From Nafulsella turpanensis ZLM-10 (GTDB lineage: Bacteria; Bacteroidota; Bacteroidia; Cytophagales; Cyclobacteriaceae), in NCBI RefSeq assembly GCF_000346615.1, contig NZ_ANNU01000035.1, positions 34,136 to 98,135 on the forward strand: DNA of 64,000 nt, read 5' to 3'. The translations under genes were made by a program, and so were the position numbers. Shown piece after piece: positions 46,401 to 56,400 of the stretch. The notes beneath the pieces are model-generated. The model saw only the letters and a list, made by a program, of their open reading frames with translations, had not been told where the DNA came from and made no database searches. Every line of letters begins with the position of its first letter. The first letter of the stretch is position 1.

Positions 46401-47323
46401 ATGAATTTGGTATAGATCTAGAAACTTTTTTAACAATAGTAGATAATGCGGCTCTCCTAGCTTTAGAGAAGGAAGACTCTTGTTATACAGGTTTGAAAGA
46501 AACCTTCATCAATGAAATTCCAGGAATAACAAAGATAAATTCAGATGTCATATCACAGGTTGTATCCACCTTCAGTCTATTCAATAGAGGAAAAGTAGAA
46601 AATGTCTCTGAACTAGGGCTTAAATCTGAAGATTTTTACCCCTGGCGGTTTAACAGAGCGCTTTCTTACTTAAGAAAACCATTTATTTTAATTTCCTCTG
46701 AGGATAAAGAGTTTGTTTGGTTTAGCGCAAGAGCTTTGTTTGATTTTAAGTTTCATCTAATATCACAGATACAATCAGGAAGGCATAATGCAATTAGCCC
46801 AACCATGAAATCTTATATAGCTGAAGTCAATGACAAAAATGGGAAAGATTTCAATGACAAAGTCTTTCAGCATCTAAAAAAAGAAAAGGATGTGGGCTTA
46901 GTTTACCCGAACGTAAAAATTGGCCCTAAAGGAATATTGAGGCACAACGAGGATATCGGAGATATTGATATTTTGATAATAAATGAAGAAAATAAGTCTA
47001 TAATAGCTATTGAATGTAAGGATATAATAGTGGCAAGAACACCCTACGAAATGCATCTTGAACTAATGAAATTCATAACAGGCAACAAACCTTGGATACC
47101 CAAAGTTGACAAGAGGAATAACTGGCTGAAATCGAATATCAAATCTCTTCAATTACTGCATAACGACGATTATCAGCAGTACAGCTACGAATACATCTTT
47201 TTAACAAGTGAAGCAATTCCCTTACCTTTTATTAGAGAAGAAGATATCTCCTACAGATTTGTAAACTTTTATGATGTGAGGAAGAACTTAGGATGCTTGT
47301 TCCAAAATACCTCCATTTTATGA
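43475..47323 (+). CDS. Uncharacterised large protein with SEC-C zinc motif and C-terminal nuclease motif
   Basis: A 1282-residue protein. It begins with a SEC-C zinc-binding motif, CPCGSGKKYKKCC (residues 11-23), the element found at the end of SecA and in many unrelated proteins. The long middle has no recognised motif. Near the C-terminus, GDIDILIINEENKSIIAIEC followed by K matches a PD-(D/E)XK active site (Asp1165, Glu1180, Lys1182), followed by helical segments with LHNDDYQQYSYEYIFLTSEA. The combination suggests a defence effector, but no described system is recognised. The gene diverges from the two-gene nuclease unit and is as AT-rich as they are. Confidence 0.72.
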   Translation: MVSKPKRNEPCPCGSGKKYKKCCLGISNTDSPNFTEQDFENFLLEAQRRITEKESVDAIPFFSSLNNLELLSSFALLQVLPQNHGKNIRLEEIQKQVVQSTSASEKTVDVTFLKNFIHEKFPHNHLEDPPENLFTENLMTPIGNMIVFPGITEGQVYYLQQLITTIFNSEDEFERDFKKEAINSTLLLLSMTDSIATSLGYVRNMLVEQDESNDIYFPHQEAIETKREYFIFSESDVLRFAKSIRANPDLLDVFILNERDKRLSGSESDSNPLIFHPIIKKESKLILASPATVVFAAINNIITTAIKFNCLSHLLSKYTELCWHQCNLALKKIGFVRTQDHFPKTDLPVKEALYMFDSNKVAYVMVKSDDGKRYNPSYPLSLHIDNKLDEQINERAKFISNKVANDSRFKNYKFHLLTIVVGIGRPVYFQLRPKLDTGQWRVLGFSLYDLNILYKSGKCHNLTLWNYSKALTINKLSTQFFLDNISYFIENEESFYSTDDKISDLMVSVGHALEFKADAIKRHDEHLSVFPNKNGFQLIPVTREVLPALLPVYSTRLVPGFPLMLNTPVLDKDLWIIPNNRFIEPKNNKDEFEIEICLAIAYWLHELSPMLKELVNLTYIKQILIKVSVIEAPNYYDLVEQVDKNRALFDEIACSLEEHELHCELNEYFYYYLYRNDNYAEKVLMQKVLVSLAELLHNKNIPTGLNPERIDSLLNKYIPFGPKKKLLLHLSDHDIRLSPMNVIGLRPLYPFEINRQLDGLGEALSTSPYKSKEDLNAQEKQKLINDVVFHFYTKLREILSRYRSEDLLRKLMVLYEASIQKREDYKFQATPKIECFKDYCDILDIISKQNRKHVQHTLSLRCLIEHVIAEPSSGDALFDVEGLDSALAYMHNIITWGFLSDELRFKIADINVSLLPSGRIGTDKDFSKRVIESFYQQKFTEDIDDAIESFHENFKPLEREKPNSKSNSKLEKAFADEFGIDLETFLTIVDNAALLALEKEDSCYTGLKETFINEIPGITKINSDVISQVVSTFSLFNRGKVENVSELGLKSEDFYPWRFNRALSYLRKPFILISSEDKEFVWFSARALFDFKFHLISQIQSGRHNAISPTMKSYIAEVNDKNGKDFNDKVFQHLKKEKDVGLVYPNVKIGPKGILRHNEDIGDIDILIINEENKSIIAIECKDIIVARTPYEMHLELMKFITGNKPWIPKVDKRNNWLKSNIKSLQLLHNDDYQQYSYEYIFLTSEAIPLPFIREEDISYRFVNFYDVRKNLGCLFQNTSIL

Positions 47324-47481
47324 GACAATTTAATTTCAAAACAAACCTGTGGGTGATTTGCGGAATTACCTTACCAATTTTTAGCAGTAGATTTTGCCAA
47401 GTCACATTTCAAAGGAGCCAACAACACCGTCTTTTTTATTAAAAAACGTATCTAAAAACAAAAATAAACATTAACAATCTA

Positions 47482-47503
47482 GGTGGCAGGATTCGAACCG
47501 TCC
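47482..47503 (-). pseudogene. tRNA T-arm fragment
   Basis: The minus strand reads GGTTCGAATCCTGCCACC, the T loop and 3' acceptor side of a typical tRNA, but no 5' half lies upstream on that strand and the T stem is mismatched. It looks like the remnant of a tRNA split by an insertion. Confidence 0.35.
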
Positions 47504-47529
47504 CTACCCTACTAAAAAGCCTTTCCCCC

Positions 47530-47541
47530 GCAAATAAAGCC
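47530..47541 (+). repeat. Direct repeat, candidate right attachment site
   Basis: Second copy of GCAAATAAAGCC, identical to 36066-36077. The bases before it (CTTTCCCCC) differ from the tRNA 3' end, so the core would be only 12 bases. Confidence 0.35.
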
Positions 47542-47755
47542 TGTTTTTGAGCCAGAAAAGTGGAATTTTAAACCTAAAAAAATTCCAGTGGAAGCTGCCA
47601 CTTTATTTTGGAAAAATCTGTCTTCCTACTATTCCTCTCCTATTTTTTGGTGAGTATTAACAAGTAATCTCTTGTTAAGTGAATTGTATTTTGGAGGAAA
47701 TGGTAGGCTATATAAAGAATGCAATTTTTCAAGAATCCTAAAAAAGCCTTTAACT

Positions 47756-49300
47756 CTACTCCTTTTCCCTCTTTCTGAAGATATGCTTTCCGTTAATGTA
47801 AAAGCCTATTTTCGCCTGCAGGGCTTTGGTGTAGGGAGTTTTGCTTTGACGGTGGAGGAGATTGTACTGTACCAATCCATAGCCCTGAATGCTTTTATAG
47901 AAGGTATAGCTCTTGCCCATGCCTACTGAAAATCCTTTTACCCACTGCCGCTCGGTGGTTTCTATTTTTTGGGCCGCATTCTGCCGCGGAACAGCCGCAT
48001 GTAAGTCTTCAAAAATGAGGCGGGCAAAGAAGCCCTTCTTAAAGCTGAAATCGCTGAAGAGCTGGTAGCCCTGCACCTTATCTGATGAAGTAAACCAGGG
48101 CCAGCTTTTTGTCTGCACGCTCAGGCGGTACTGATAGCCTGCACCGGCAGAGAGTTTATCGGTAAAGCGCCAGGCCAGCGTGGGGCCCAAGTCGATCCTG
48201 AACTGCTCTCCTTTCCCAAACTGCCAGAGGCTGCCGATGACCAGGCGCTCCTGCCAGGGCTTCCCCTTTAGCGGGTTGAGCTTAAAGAAACCTTTAGGCA
48301 TTTCCTTTACACTCTTTACTTCTTCAAAGCGGCCTTTATATTTTGCCAGCTGAGCTTTGGCATTATTCAGCTCTTTGGTATGTCCGGAAAAATGATCTAC
48401 TGCTGCTTCAAAAGCCTTTTCTTTGCCTTGTTCAACGAAATAATCTTCGCTGCTAAACTTTTCCAGCTCTCCCACACCTGCCTGTGAAGCTCCTAACTGC
48501 TCCTGAAAAGCACTGCCGGCTTCTGTTTTCAGCAGCTGTTCCTCTGCCAGTTTATCCACGCTTTCTACTTCCTGCAGCTTACCCTGGCTGAGGTGGTTCA
48601 GGTCTTCTGTATAAGCACCTGCCTTCTCACCTATTTTATCCATGCCCCCACTTATCTCTTCTATCTCTTCTATCTCTTCTATCTCTTCTATAGCAGGCAA
48701 CTCTATGGAAGGCATTTCAGCTGCAGGCATATCAGGGGAAGGAAGGTCTACTCCTGTAATCTCTCCTGTTTCCAGCTGTATGGTCTCTACTTCGGGTAAT
48801 TGTGTATCAGGCAGTAGTCCTGTCTGCTCCTTCAGGTCTGCCAGGGCCTCCTGGTTTACTCCTTCCAGGGCGGTGGCTTTATCAATCTTCCCCTGGAGTT
48901 CTTGCCTTCCTTCAGTAAAAGGCTGGTTCATCTTCTGGTTTAGCTCGTTTATCTGCCCCTGTACTTTCTCCTCTACCGCCAGCAAGCCCTGAAGGCTGTC
49001 CATCTTAGGCTGCAGCTCTTCTGTGGGAAGGGAAAGCTGCTGCAGGCTATCGAGGCTCCGCTTAATCTGCAGCGTATCTACCGCAGATGAAAGGCCGCGG
49101 AGGCTGTCCAAGCGCTGCTGAAGCTGTAAGGAATCCAGTAAGGCTGAGGATAAATGAAGCAGGCTATCCTGCTGCTGCTGAACTTCTTCTACTATTGCCT
49201 TTTCAGGACTGCTTTCTTCATTTTGGGCAGGAGGAGTAGACTGTGCCTGCAGCTTAACAGGAAGAGCAATAAGGAGCAGCAAAAAGAAAAAGATACGCAT
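47756..49300 (-). CDS. Hypothetical exported protein with coiled coil and C-terminal outer-membrane barrel-like domain
   Basis: From ATG 49300 the product has 514 residues with a signal peptide (MRIFFFLLLLIALPVKLQAQ). The first 250 residues are rich in Leu, Gln, Asp and Ser and predict long coiled coil (LDSLRGLSSAVDTLQIKRSL and similar). A Glu-Ile-rich EEI repeat follows. From about residue 350, alternating aromatic and polar segments such as WRFTDKLSAGAGYQYRLSVQ and YTFYKSIQGYGLVQYNLLHR, ending in IGFYING, look like beta strands of an outer-membrane barrel. The frame is open to 49462, but those residues lack a signal peptide. No function is assigned. Confidence 0.68.
   Translation of the reverse strand: MRIFFFLLLLIALPVKLQAQSTPPAQNEESSPEKAIVEEVQQQQDSLLHLSSALLDSLQLQQRLDSLRGLSSAVDTLQIKRSLDSLQQLSLPTEELQPKMDSLQGLLAVEEKVQGQINELNQKMNQPFTEGRQELQGKIDKATALEGVNQEALADLKEQTGLLPDTQLPEVETIQLETGEITGVDLPSPDMPAAEMPSIELPAIEEIEEIEEIEEISGGMDKIGEKAGAYTEDLNHLSQGKLQEVESVDKLAEEQLLKTEAGSAFQEQLGASQAGVGELEKFSSEDYFVEQGKEKAFEAAVDHFSGHTKELNNAKAQLAKYKGRFEEVKSVKEMPKGFFKLNPLKGKPWQERLVIGSLWQFGKGEQFRIDLGPTLAWRFTDKLSAGAGYQYRLSVQTKSWPWFTSSDKVQGYQLFSDFSFKKGFFARLIFEDLHAAVPRQNAAQKIETTERQWVKGFSVGMGKSYTFYKSIQGYGLVQYNLLHRQSKTPYTKALQAKIGFYINGKHIFRKREKE
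48653..48688. repeat. Four tandem copies of a 9-base repeat
   Basis: TATCTCTTC occurs four times without change, encoding the Ile-Glu-Glu repeat on the minus strand. The unit keeps the frame, so copy-number change would alter only the length of the linker. Confidence 0.85.
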
Positions 49301-49463
49301 AAAAGAGAGAGTGTTGCCAGGGTGGCAATATAGCCAAATTTGTTTATTTATAAATGGAATAATTTGTTTACCATTTCTTAACTTTATTAAAAACAACATC
49401 ACCCCCTGATACTGTGCATGTTTATTTTCACTTGTGCTTATCAATAAAACACCTCTCTTCATT

Positions 49464-49925
49464 ATGCCACGCTCTGAACTTCCTTTTGATCAACAAAATA
49501 AAGACCTTCTTCTGGATTATGATTTTGGCTATTTTCTGCACAAGGATTTTGAAGAAAACAACTATTCACAGGAAGACATAAAAGCTATTTATGACACTTA
49601 CCGCCAGAGCAAAAAGCGGGTTGGAGAACAGATCCAAAAGACTAAAAAACAGGCTCTCCTTTATCTGGAAGGGCAGGTTCGACTGATGTTTACCGGCGGA
49701 TTACTACCCGCCCTTTTTCGGATTGATGGGGTTACCAAAGAACAATCTATCCTCCATTTCTCCGGATACGGTGAAAACTGGGCTTATTTTGAACTCTGGC
49801 AAAAGCACAGGCTCAAAGAGCGGAATAGAAAAAAAGCCTGGGATTCGATTGTAAAAGGTGGGGCTGTACTGGCTTACATTCTTTCCTTTTTGAAGATTAT
49901 GGAACTTGCTTTCAACAACCTATAA
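49464..49925 (+). CDS. Hypothetical protein
   Basis: A 153-residue protein from ATG 49464. It is not recognised. The first 100 residues are charged and helical (YSQEDIKAIYDTYRQSKKRV), and the last 25 contain a hydrophobic helix (IVKGGAVLAYILSFLKIMEL) that may anchor it to a membrane. It diverges from the outer-membrane protein gene and ends in a clear terminator. An earlier start at 49434 would add 10 unlikely residues. Confidence 0.6.
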   Translation: MPRSELPFDQQNKDLLLDYDFGYFLHKDFEENNYSQEDIKAIYDTYRQSKKRVGEQIQKTKKQALLYLEGQVRLMFTGGLLPALFRIDGVTKEQSILHFSGYGENWAYFELWQKHRLKERNRKKAWDSIVKGGAVLAYILSFLKIMELAFNNL

Positions 49926-49930
49926 AAACT

Positions 49931-49970
49931 AAAAAGCCCCGCCTGACTTACTCAAACGGGGCTTTCTTCA
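49931..49970 (+). terminator. Terminator of the 153-residue gene
   Basis: AAAGCCCCG (49933-49941) pairs with CGGGGCTTT (49957-49965) around a 15-base loop, with T/A-rich ends. It may also act on transcripts from the minus strand. Confidence 0.8.
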
Positions 49971-50053
49971 TTTATTCTTGGTTTGAGCACCAGCGGGGGC
50001 ACGACCTATAATATAAAACAGGCCGAGCTTTTTTGTCTATAGCATTTTTTAAT

Positions 50054-50464
50054 TTAATAAACTTCTGATTTAACCAAATTTAATAACTCCGGATTATCAT
50101 CCATTAGTTTCCCATTTAAAACAACATTAAAAAATTCCCCAAGACACAATGTATCTGTTTTTTTAGGGTAGTCAATGAGAAGCTTCATTCTAATATCAAC
50201 ATTCCTTTCCTCCGAAGCTTGCTCCAAACTAGAAAGTTCCTTACCTAGTTTCTCCAAAAATCTCTTATCAGTTATTGTTTTCTGTTTTAGTAAACTATCT
50301 GGAAAGATATAGTCAATACTTTCACAAGTCACCGGAACCATTACTGTAGTTTCCTCTGGTCCAAATTTCACCCGAACTTGCTCTATATCTTCTTTAGAAG
50401 ATTTACAGGATAGCATTGCTAATACCAAAATATAGAGCAAATACTTTTTCTTATTTTGATCCAT
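50054..50464 (-). CDS. Small lipoprotein, candidate immunity protein
   Basis: A 136-residue protein with a lipoprotein signal peptide whose lipobox ends at Cys20 (LAMLSC). The mature part is acidic with no recognised domain. Its ATG overlaps the end of the RHS toxin gene by 14 bases, so the two are translated together. A small protein immediately downstream of an RHS toxin is, by family precedent, usually its immunity protein, and location at the cell envelope would suit a metallopeptidase toxin that acts there. This role is inferred, not shown. Confidence 0.6.
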   Translation of the reverse strand: MDQNKKKYLLYILVLAMLSCKSSKEDIEQVRVKFGPEETTVMVPVTCESIDYIFPDSLLKQKTITDKRFLEKLGKELSSLEQASEERNVDIRMKLLIDYPKKTDTLCLGEFFNVVLNGKLMDDNPELLNLVKSEVY

Positions 50465-53400
50465 ATTTCTTTAATTGTTTATCTACATTGTACCCTTGCC
50501 GCTTCATTTTAAGATAATAATTATAAGTAGCTCGTCTATCTATTTTATTTGAGGTTGGACCTGTAGTAATTACAAGATCACCACTATGCGAGGTTCTTGT
50601 TACCCCGGTTGAAGATATCTCTCCATTTGCTCTTGCAGTCTTTTGCTCCGAGCCGGTTATTACTCTCCTTTCTTCTTTATTGGTATATCTTGCATCAGGG
50701 GTTTTCCTACGATCATTAAATTCAGGATATTCTGTATGCCTTGCTAGGGCATGATCTGATTCATGCTCTAATACAGTTGACGGAGAAACAACTGTTCCAT
50801 TCTCATATGCTGCTCCCCCTTCAGGATTCCAATAAATGTACCCAGCGCTAAGTACAGAACCATCCTCTGTTTTAGTAACCCCAACAGCTAATTCATTATT
50901 AGTTGCAATCGCTTGCATCTTTTCCCCTCCTCCATTTTCAACACTGTAGTTATAGGCAGCAACAAACTGCTGCACATATTCATTATCAGGAGCTTTGCCT
51001 GCATTACTTCCGTTAAACCTAAAACTTTCTTGTTTACCATCTTCATTAGTATACCAGATAATGAAATCTTTTCCAGTTGGATCAATCATTAGCATTGGGT
51101 TATTTCCTGCCCAGCTATATGGAGAAAGATCAAAATAATTATCAGCATGTGGGTCAAGCTGGAAAGTCCTTCCTATCGCAGGATCATAAATTCGTGCCTC
51201 AAAGTCAAATGTACCTAAGCCTAAATCTTCCTGAAGTTCTTTCCCCTGGTAGAGGAACTTATTCTTATCCCCACTCACATAAGAGTTAAAGGTTAGTCCG
51301 AAAGGGAAGTAGTCATCAGCCTGGATAACTTTGCTGTGCTTGTGTGTAACGGTAAAGTCATCGAAGTATACCTCTACGGGTTGTTCATTTTCATTCGATA
51401 GCCATACATACACATACCCTGGCTGAGTGATGGTATATTCCTTGCTGCTCAGCTCCTGGTGCGGCACATTGCTACCATCTTCTCTGCCTGCTGCACCAAC
51501 AGCTTCATAACCCCCGTCCAGAAAGGTAAAGTTTTTATCGACAATCAGCACATTCAAGTAAGCTTTTACACCCTGCTCGGTTTCGCCTTTCGCTAACATG
51601 CCTGCAAAGCCAAAGTTCTGCTGGCTAATGCCTGCTCCTTCTATAAAAGTACCTGCCGGAGCCGTACCTGCGGCTATAGCTGCCATAAGGTTTGCCAAGG
51701 CTTCTGACCAATTATCATGGTTTGGGTCTAGGTATTTGGCAAACACTTTGGCAGAAACTACATCGCCAGGATTTACGGCCAGTGATTTGGCCAGGCCAAT
51801 CTGCTCTCTTTCTGTTCCGCTCAGGCGCATGCTGTAAAAGGTGCTGCCTTCATTGGTATGGTCGAAGAGTTCTGAGTTTATCTTTGTCACCTCTTCGTAA
51901 TGCAGGAATTGGCTCCACTCCTCTTCTTCATGGGCCGTTTCCATGGTGGCTGTTGCCTCATCTACCTTATCCCTGCTTGTAAAGCTCGTCCTTACATTTC
52001 CAAGGTGGTCCTTTAAATGGTACTGGTATTCAAAGGGGTTATCTTCTCTGTTATTGTATACCACCCTGCCTTCTTCGTGCTGGATAAACTGCAGCTGTCC
52101 ATTCTCATACACTATGCCGCCGATATATTCTGTCAGCTTCGGCTCTTCCCCTTCTTTCTCTACCAGTTGACTGAGCTTAATGCCGGCAGCATCATAAGTA
52201 TAGGTGATTTTATTTCCATCAGCAAAAATCACTTCCTTCGGCAGGTTCAGATGATTATAGCGAATTTCGCTAATGCCTCTATTTTTATCTTTTTTAAGAT
52301 TGCCATTTAGATAGTATTCATAATCTGCTCCGGAAGTGTTGCCATCTTTAAAACCTTCTCCATTGAAACTGTTATCGCTGACATAGCTCAGGCGATTACC
52401 CTCATTTTCATACTCATAGCTCAGCACATCCATTTCGTTGCCATCGACTCCCTTGCGGCTAAGGCTTTGGATGTTGCCGTTCTTATCATAGCTCAGGTCA
52501 TAAAGCTTATACGCCTGCTGCCCAGCCCAGGCAGCACCTTTGCTATGATAGTCTGCCTCTTTGATGCGGCTCAGGCCATCATAGCCATAGGTATAAGCCC
52601 GTTGGTTCTCTGTAGCATCCAGCCCCAAGTTGGCACTCCATTTAATGGCGGTAATGTTTCCGTTGTAGTTCAGTTCATCAGCACCTAAACCAAAATCATG
52701 GATGTAGCCCAGCTCCATCCCGAAGAAATCATCAGCATCGTCATTGGCATCATCGACAGCAAGACTGCTGTTGTTAATGCTGGTTAACCAGCCGCGGATG
52801 TTGTAGCGGTAGTCTACCGACTGCAAGAAGTTGCCGCCCTCGTCCTCGCTGTGCAGCTTCTTATCTACCAGCTCACCTAAGGCATTGTATTCATTTTCAG
52901 CAAGCAGTATTTTGTTTTCTATATCTCCATCTATGGTTTGCCAGGTTTGTTCTAAGCGGCCGGTATGGTCGTAGATGAATTCTTTTAGAATATCCACTTC
53001 CACACTTCCTGCATGCTGCTGCAGGTTTTTCAGCACCTTGCCTGTAAAATCATAGGCCTGGGTTAGCCGGTCCATGCCCTCCTGCTGGTTGTTGCTCACC
53101 GTTTGAATAGGACGGTACTTATCATCATAATAAGTAACGGTATGTATCCAGCTGTCGGTCTCCAGCACCCGGGTTTTGCTGCCAGTTACCTGCCCCTGCA
53201 CCCTGAGGAATCGTTTGTCTTCAAAGCCTTCCGGTGCGTTATAGTCATAAGGCCCCTGCCGATCTTCTGCTATGGTAAGAGCATCGGAAGAAGAGAATTT
53301 AAAGTCATAATTATCGTAATAGCTTACTGTCAGCACCTCACCGACTTTAGCATCGTCAGGAAAGCTTTTATCCATGCTGTAGCCATGGGACTTGCTATTA

Positions 53401-56400
53401 TCTCTTTCTTCATAGCGGGCGAAGGCTTTCTCTTCTACTCCATCGGCCACGTCCTGCTGCAAATCTGCCCGCTCTTTACCATCAGTATCCTTCCATAAGC
53501 CGGTAACCACCGGCCGGTTCAGGGCATCGTATTTGGTATACAGCCACTGGTCATCTTCCCGCTGCTCGGCATCCTGTGTTAACACCAGCCGGTCCCAGGG
53601 ATCGTAGACCATGTAGGTAATCCCGCCGCCCGGCACATGCTTTTCCACCATTCTCTGCCGCTCATCGTAGTGGTAGTAAAAAATAAAGTTTGACATCAGG
53701 ATTTTTTCTACCGGCTCTCCGGCCTTTTCGGTTACCGCATGAAATTTTCCTTTCTTTGCATCAGCCTTAAAGCCAGGTGTTAAAAGTAATTTTCCTTCTT
53801 TACGAATAAGATACTGGTTTCCTTCAGTAACATCATTCGTTGATAACTTATCCGCTACGACTTTGTAGCCGGCATATCTTCCTCCAGCCTGAGATTCTTG
53901 TACAGCACCTCCAGCAGCCTGCCAGTCTTCCATAAATTGAGGAGGCAGTACAGCCCGGAGGTTTCCATAGACATCATAAACATAATAGGTTTGAAAAATC
54001 TCCAGTTTATCTCCTATAACCTCCTTTAGAATTGTGCGACCAAGTTTATCCTTGTATTCTTTGACAACTTGCTCCCCTTCAATTGTTTCAGTAATATTCA
54101 GTTCTCCCTTTTCGTAATAGTCATCCGCAGAAATATGACCAAAACTATCCTTCTCCTTATTTTTATAGTAGTTCCATTCTATTATTTTATCCTCCGCTAA
54201 GTTTACGCTGTAGGCTACCTTTACCTGATGGTCAGTTCCTGGCTGCCAGGCAAAACCCGGAGCACCCACTTCATCTGTTCTGTTTAGTGGAGAAGGTTCA
54301 AAAATGGTGGTACTGAATGGAAAATCATCACGGGCTACATCCTTTTTTGCCTGATCCTGATAAAAGTCCTCTAGTGCCTCAAACGGTTGCCCTGCTATGT
54401 TTCCTGAATTATCAGCCGCTTCATAGGGTAGGAATTCTCTTTCTCTCCTTCCTAATTCGGAATAAAAAATTGGTGAAACAATATCCTGCCTCTCCGGAGA
54501 GCCCTGCTTCTCCACCACCTGGATAGGCCGTCCTAGACCATCAAAATAAACCGTATTCAGCCCAACCTTATCGACAGGATAAGTTGCCGGATCATCAGCT
54601 AGTTCTTTCTGTTGATATGTGTAGGTTTGCACGTAGTTAATATTCCCTTGTGTCAACCCGTTTTCATAAACAGGGATAGTAAAATCAGGGACAAAAACGC
54701 TCGTTGCAGGTCCCCAGCATCCATTGCTGTTTCTTGATCTTACATAGTAAAAACCTGGCTCTGTTACCACTCTTGGTTCCGGATAAGTAAGGGTACCTTC
54801 TGCTTCCGGACTATCTACCCAGAAAAATTCATATTCTTCTGTTCGATAGTTATTCAAATAAAGCTCCAGTTCTTTATTTTCAGAAAGTCTAAAATAAGGA
54901 AGGTGCTCGGGCTTTTGCAGGTTCTTATCAACAGTGAAGATGATTTCATCCGAAAAAACACACCCCCCCCTGCTAAAGCCTTTTAAAGTGAACGTGTGGT
55001 TGCTTTGATTTATATTTACTTTAAGCGTTTCTCCGGCTTCAATTATTTCATTATTTTCATTATACCAACCATAGCTGATAATACTACCAGGGCCTACCGC
55101 CGTTAGCTCTACATTACTTCCTGCACATTGAGTTAGTGAGTAGGTTGTTTCAATAGAGATACTTTCTCCGCTTGCTGTACCTGGGAAATGAAAAGATTCA
55201 GAAAAAACAGTGTTTCCACACCCGTTTGTGCCTGAAGCTCCAATCCAAAAAGTGCCTGCTTCAGGTATTGGAAAATTAAGCTCTCCACTATTACCCGTAA
55301 CAGGATTACCTACCGGACCATAATAATTATAAAGAGTATAATTCGCATCAGATTGCGAGTCAAAAACTCTTATTACTGCCTCTTCCAAAGGAATGCATTC
55401 ATTTCCTGACACCACAACTTCATGGACCGTCTGAAAAAGAATTGGTATACCTATACTTGCAGAAGCAGTTTTTGACTCAAAACAACCTGTTGCATTGGAG
55501 GTGAATTTACATTCTACTTCAAGTGCTTCCCCAATGCCTGACGGGGATACGATAAGAGTTGACCCATTAAATCGCCTGTCCCTTTCTCCATTTACGTACC
55601 ACTCAAATTCTGATGCAGTACCTCCATTTGTTACGGAGGCAGTGAAAGTTATTAAATCTTCACTACATACCTCATTTTTATCGGATTGTAAGGAAAGTGA
55701 AACCACCTTCTTATCTGGAAAAGATACTGTGTAGGGTCCACTTGAAACAAAATCACCACAAACATCGCTTACGGCTTCTACGCTGTAGCTTCCTTCTTCT
55801 GTAACTGTATATTCAGTTAAGGCTCCATCGTGCAGCAGTTCATCTCCCTTGTACCAGCGAAACCTCCTGGAATCAAAACTCGTGGAAAGTTTTACACTTC
55901 CACCTTCACAGGAACCTGAATAATCTGCAGAAATAAACACCTCAGGGTTTTCAACAACAATGGTTAAAACAGAAGATTTTTCACTGTTGCTTTTACACTT
56001 GTTAGCTTCTCCAGTTTTTTCCGCATGAATGATGTAATCACCCGCTTCGTCAAATTCACCAAAACTAATAGCTCCCCCATTTCCTTCTTCCTCTGATAAG
56101 AGGGTTTCTCCTCTGTACAATTTATACTGCACTCCAATCTGGCTTGTAGCAGTTCCAAGTTTTGTTGATGTCTTTCTATTGCTGCTGGGGCAAACTGTTC
56201 TGGTTAAAGACCCACCAAATTCAGGCTTCTCTACTGCTGTTTCAATACCTGCAATGGTAACAACAGCACTTGTAAATGTATTTGTACCATTCATCGCTAT
56301 CAATTGATAGTCACCATTATCCTGAACAGTAAAAGTTATTTCCCCTCCAGTACCATTATCGTAAAGTTCATTGTTTCGCTTAAGCCGATAAGTGTAGGTA

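Larger units (their letters stand above)
36067..47541. mobile_element. Candidate genomic island at the 3' end of tRNA-Ser
   Basis: This block starts immediately after tRNA-Ser and is clearly more AT-rich than the genes on its left. All four large genes in it encode proteins with nuclease-like signatures. A 12-base repeat lies at its two ends (36066-36077 and 47530-47541), with a gene remnant (43130-43393) and a tRNA-arm fragment (47482-47503) inside. There is no integrase gene within it, so it would be a decayed or dependent element. The borders are inferred. Confidence 0.45.
47324..47755. other. Right border region of the candidate island
   Basis: There is no gene. It holds a tRNA-arm fragment (47482-47503), the second copy of the 12-base repeat (47530-47541), and a nested inverted repeat GGAATTTT/AAAATTCC (47562-47569 and 47579-47586). 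Confidence 0.45.

Noticed and set aside
47461..47520. Complete tRNA on the minus strand at the right border
   Set aside because: Only the T arm and acceptor 3' side are visible; no D arm, anticodon arm or matching 5' acceptor strand could be found.
47672..47929. Plus-strand open frame at the 3' end of the outer-membrane protein gene
   Set aside because: It is mostly antisense to a longer gene with a signal peptide and domain pattern.
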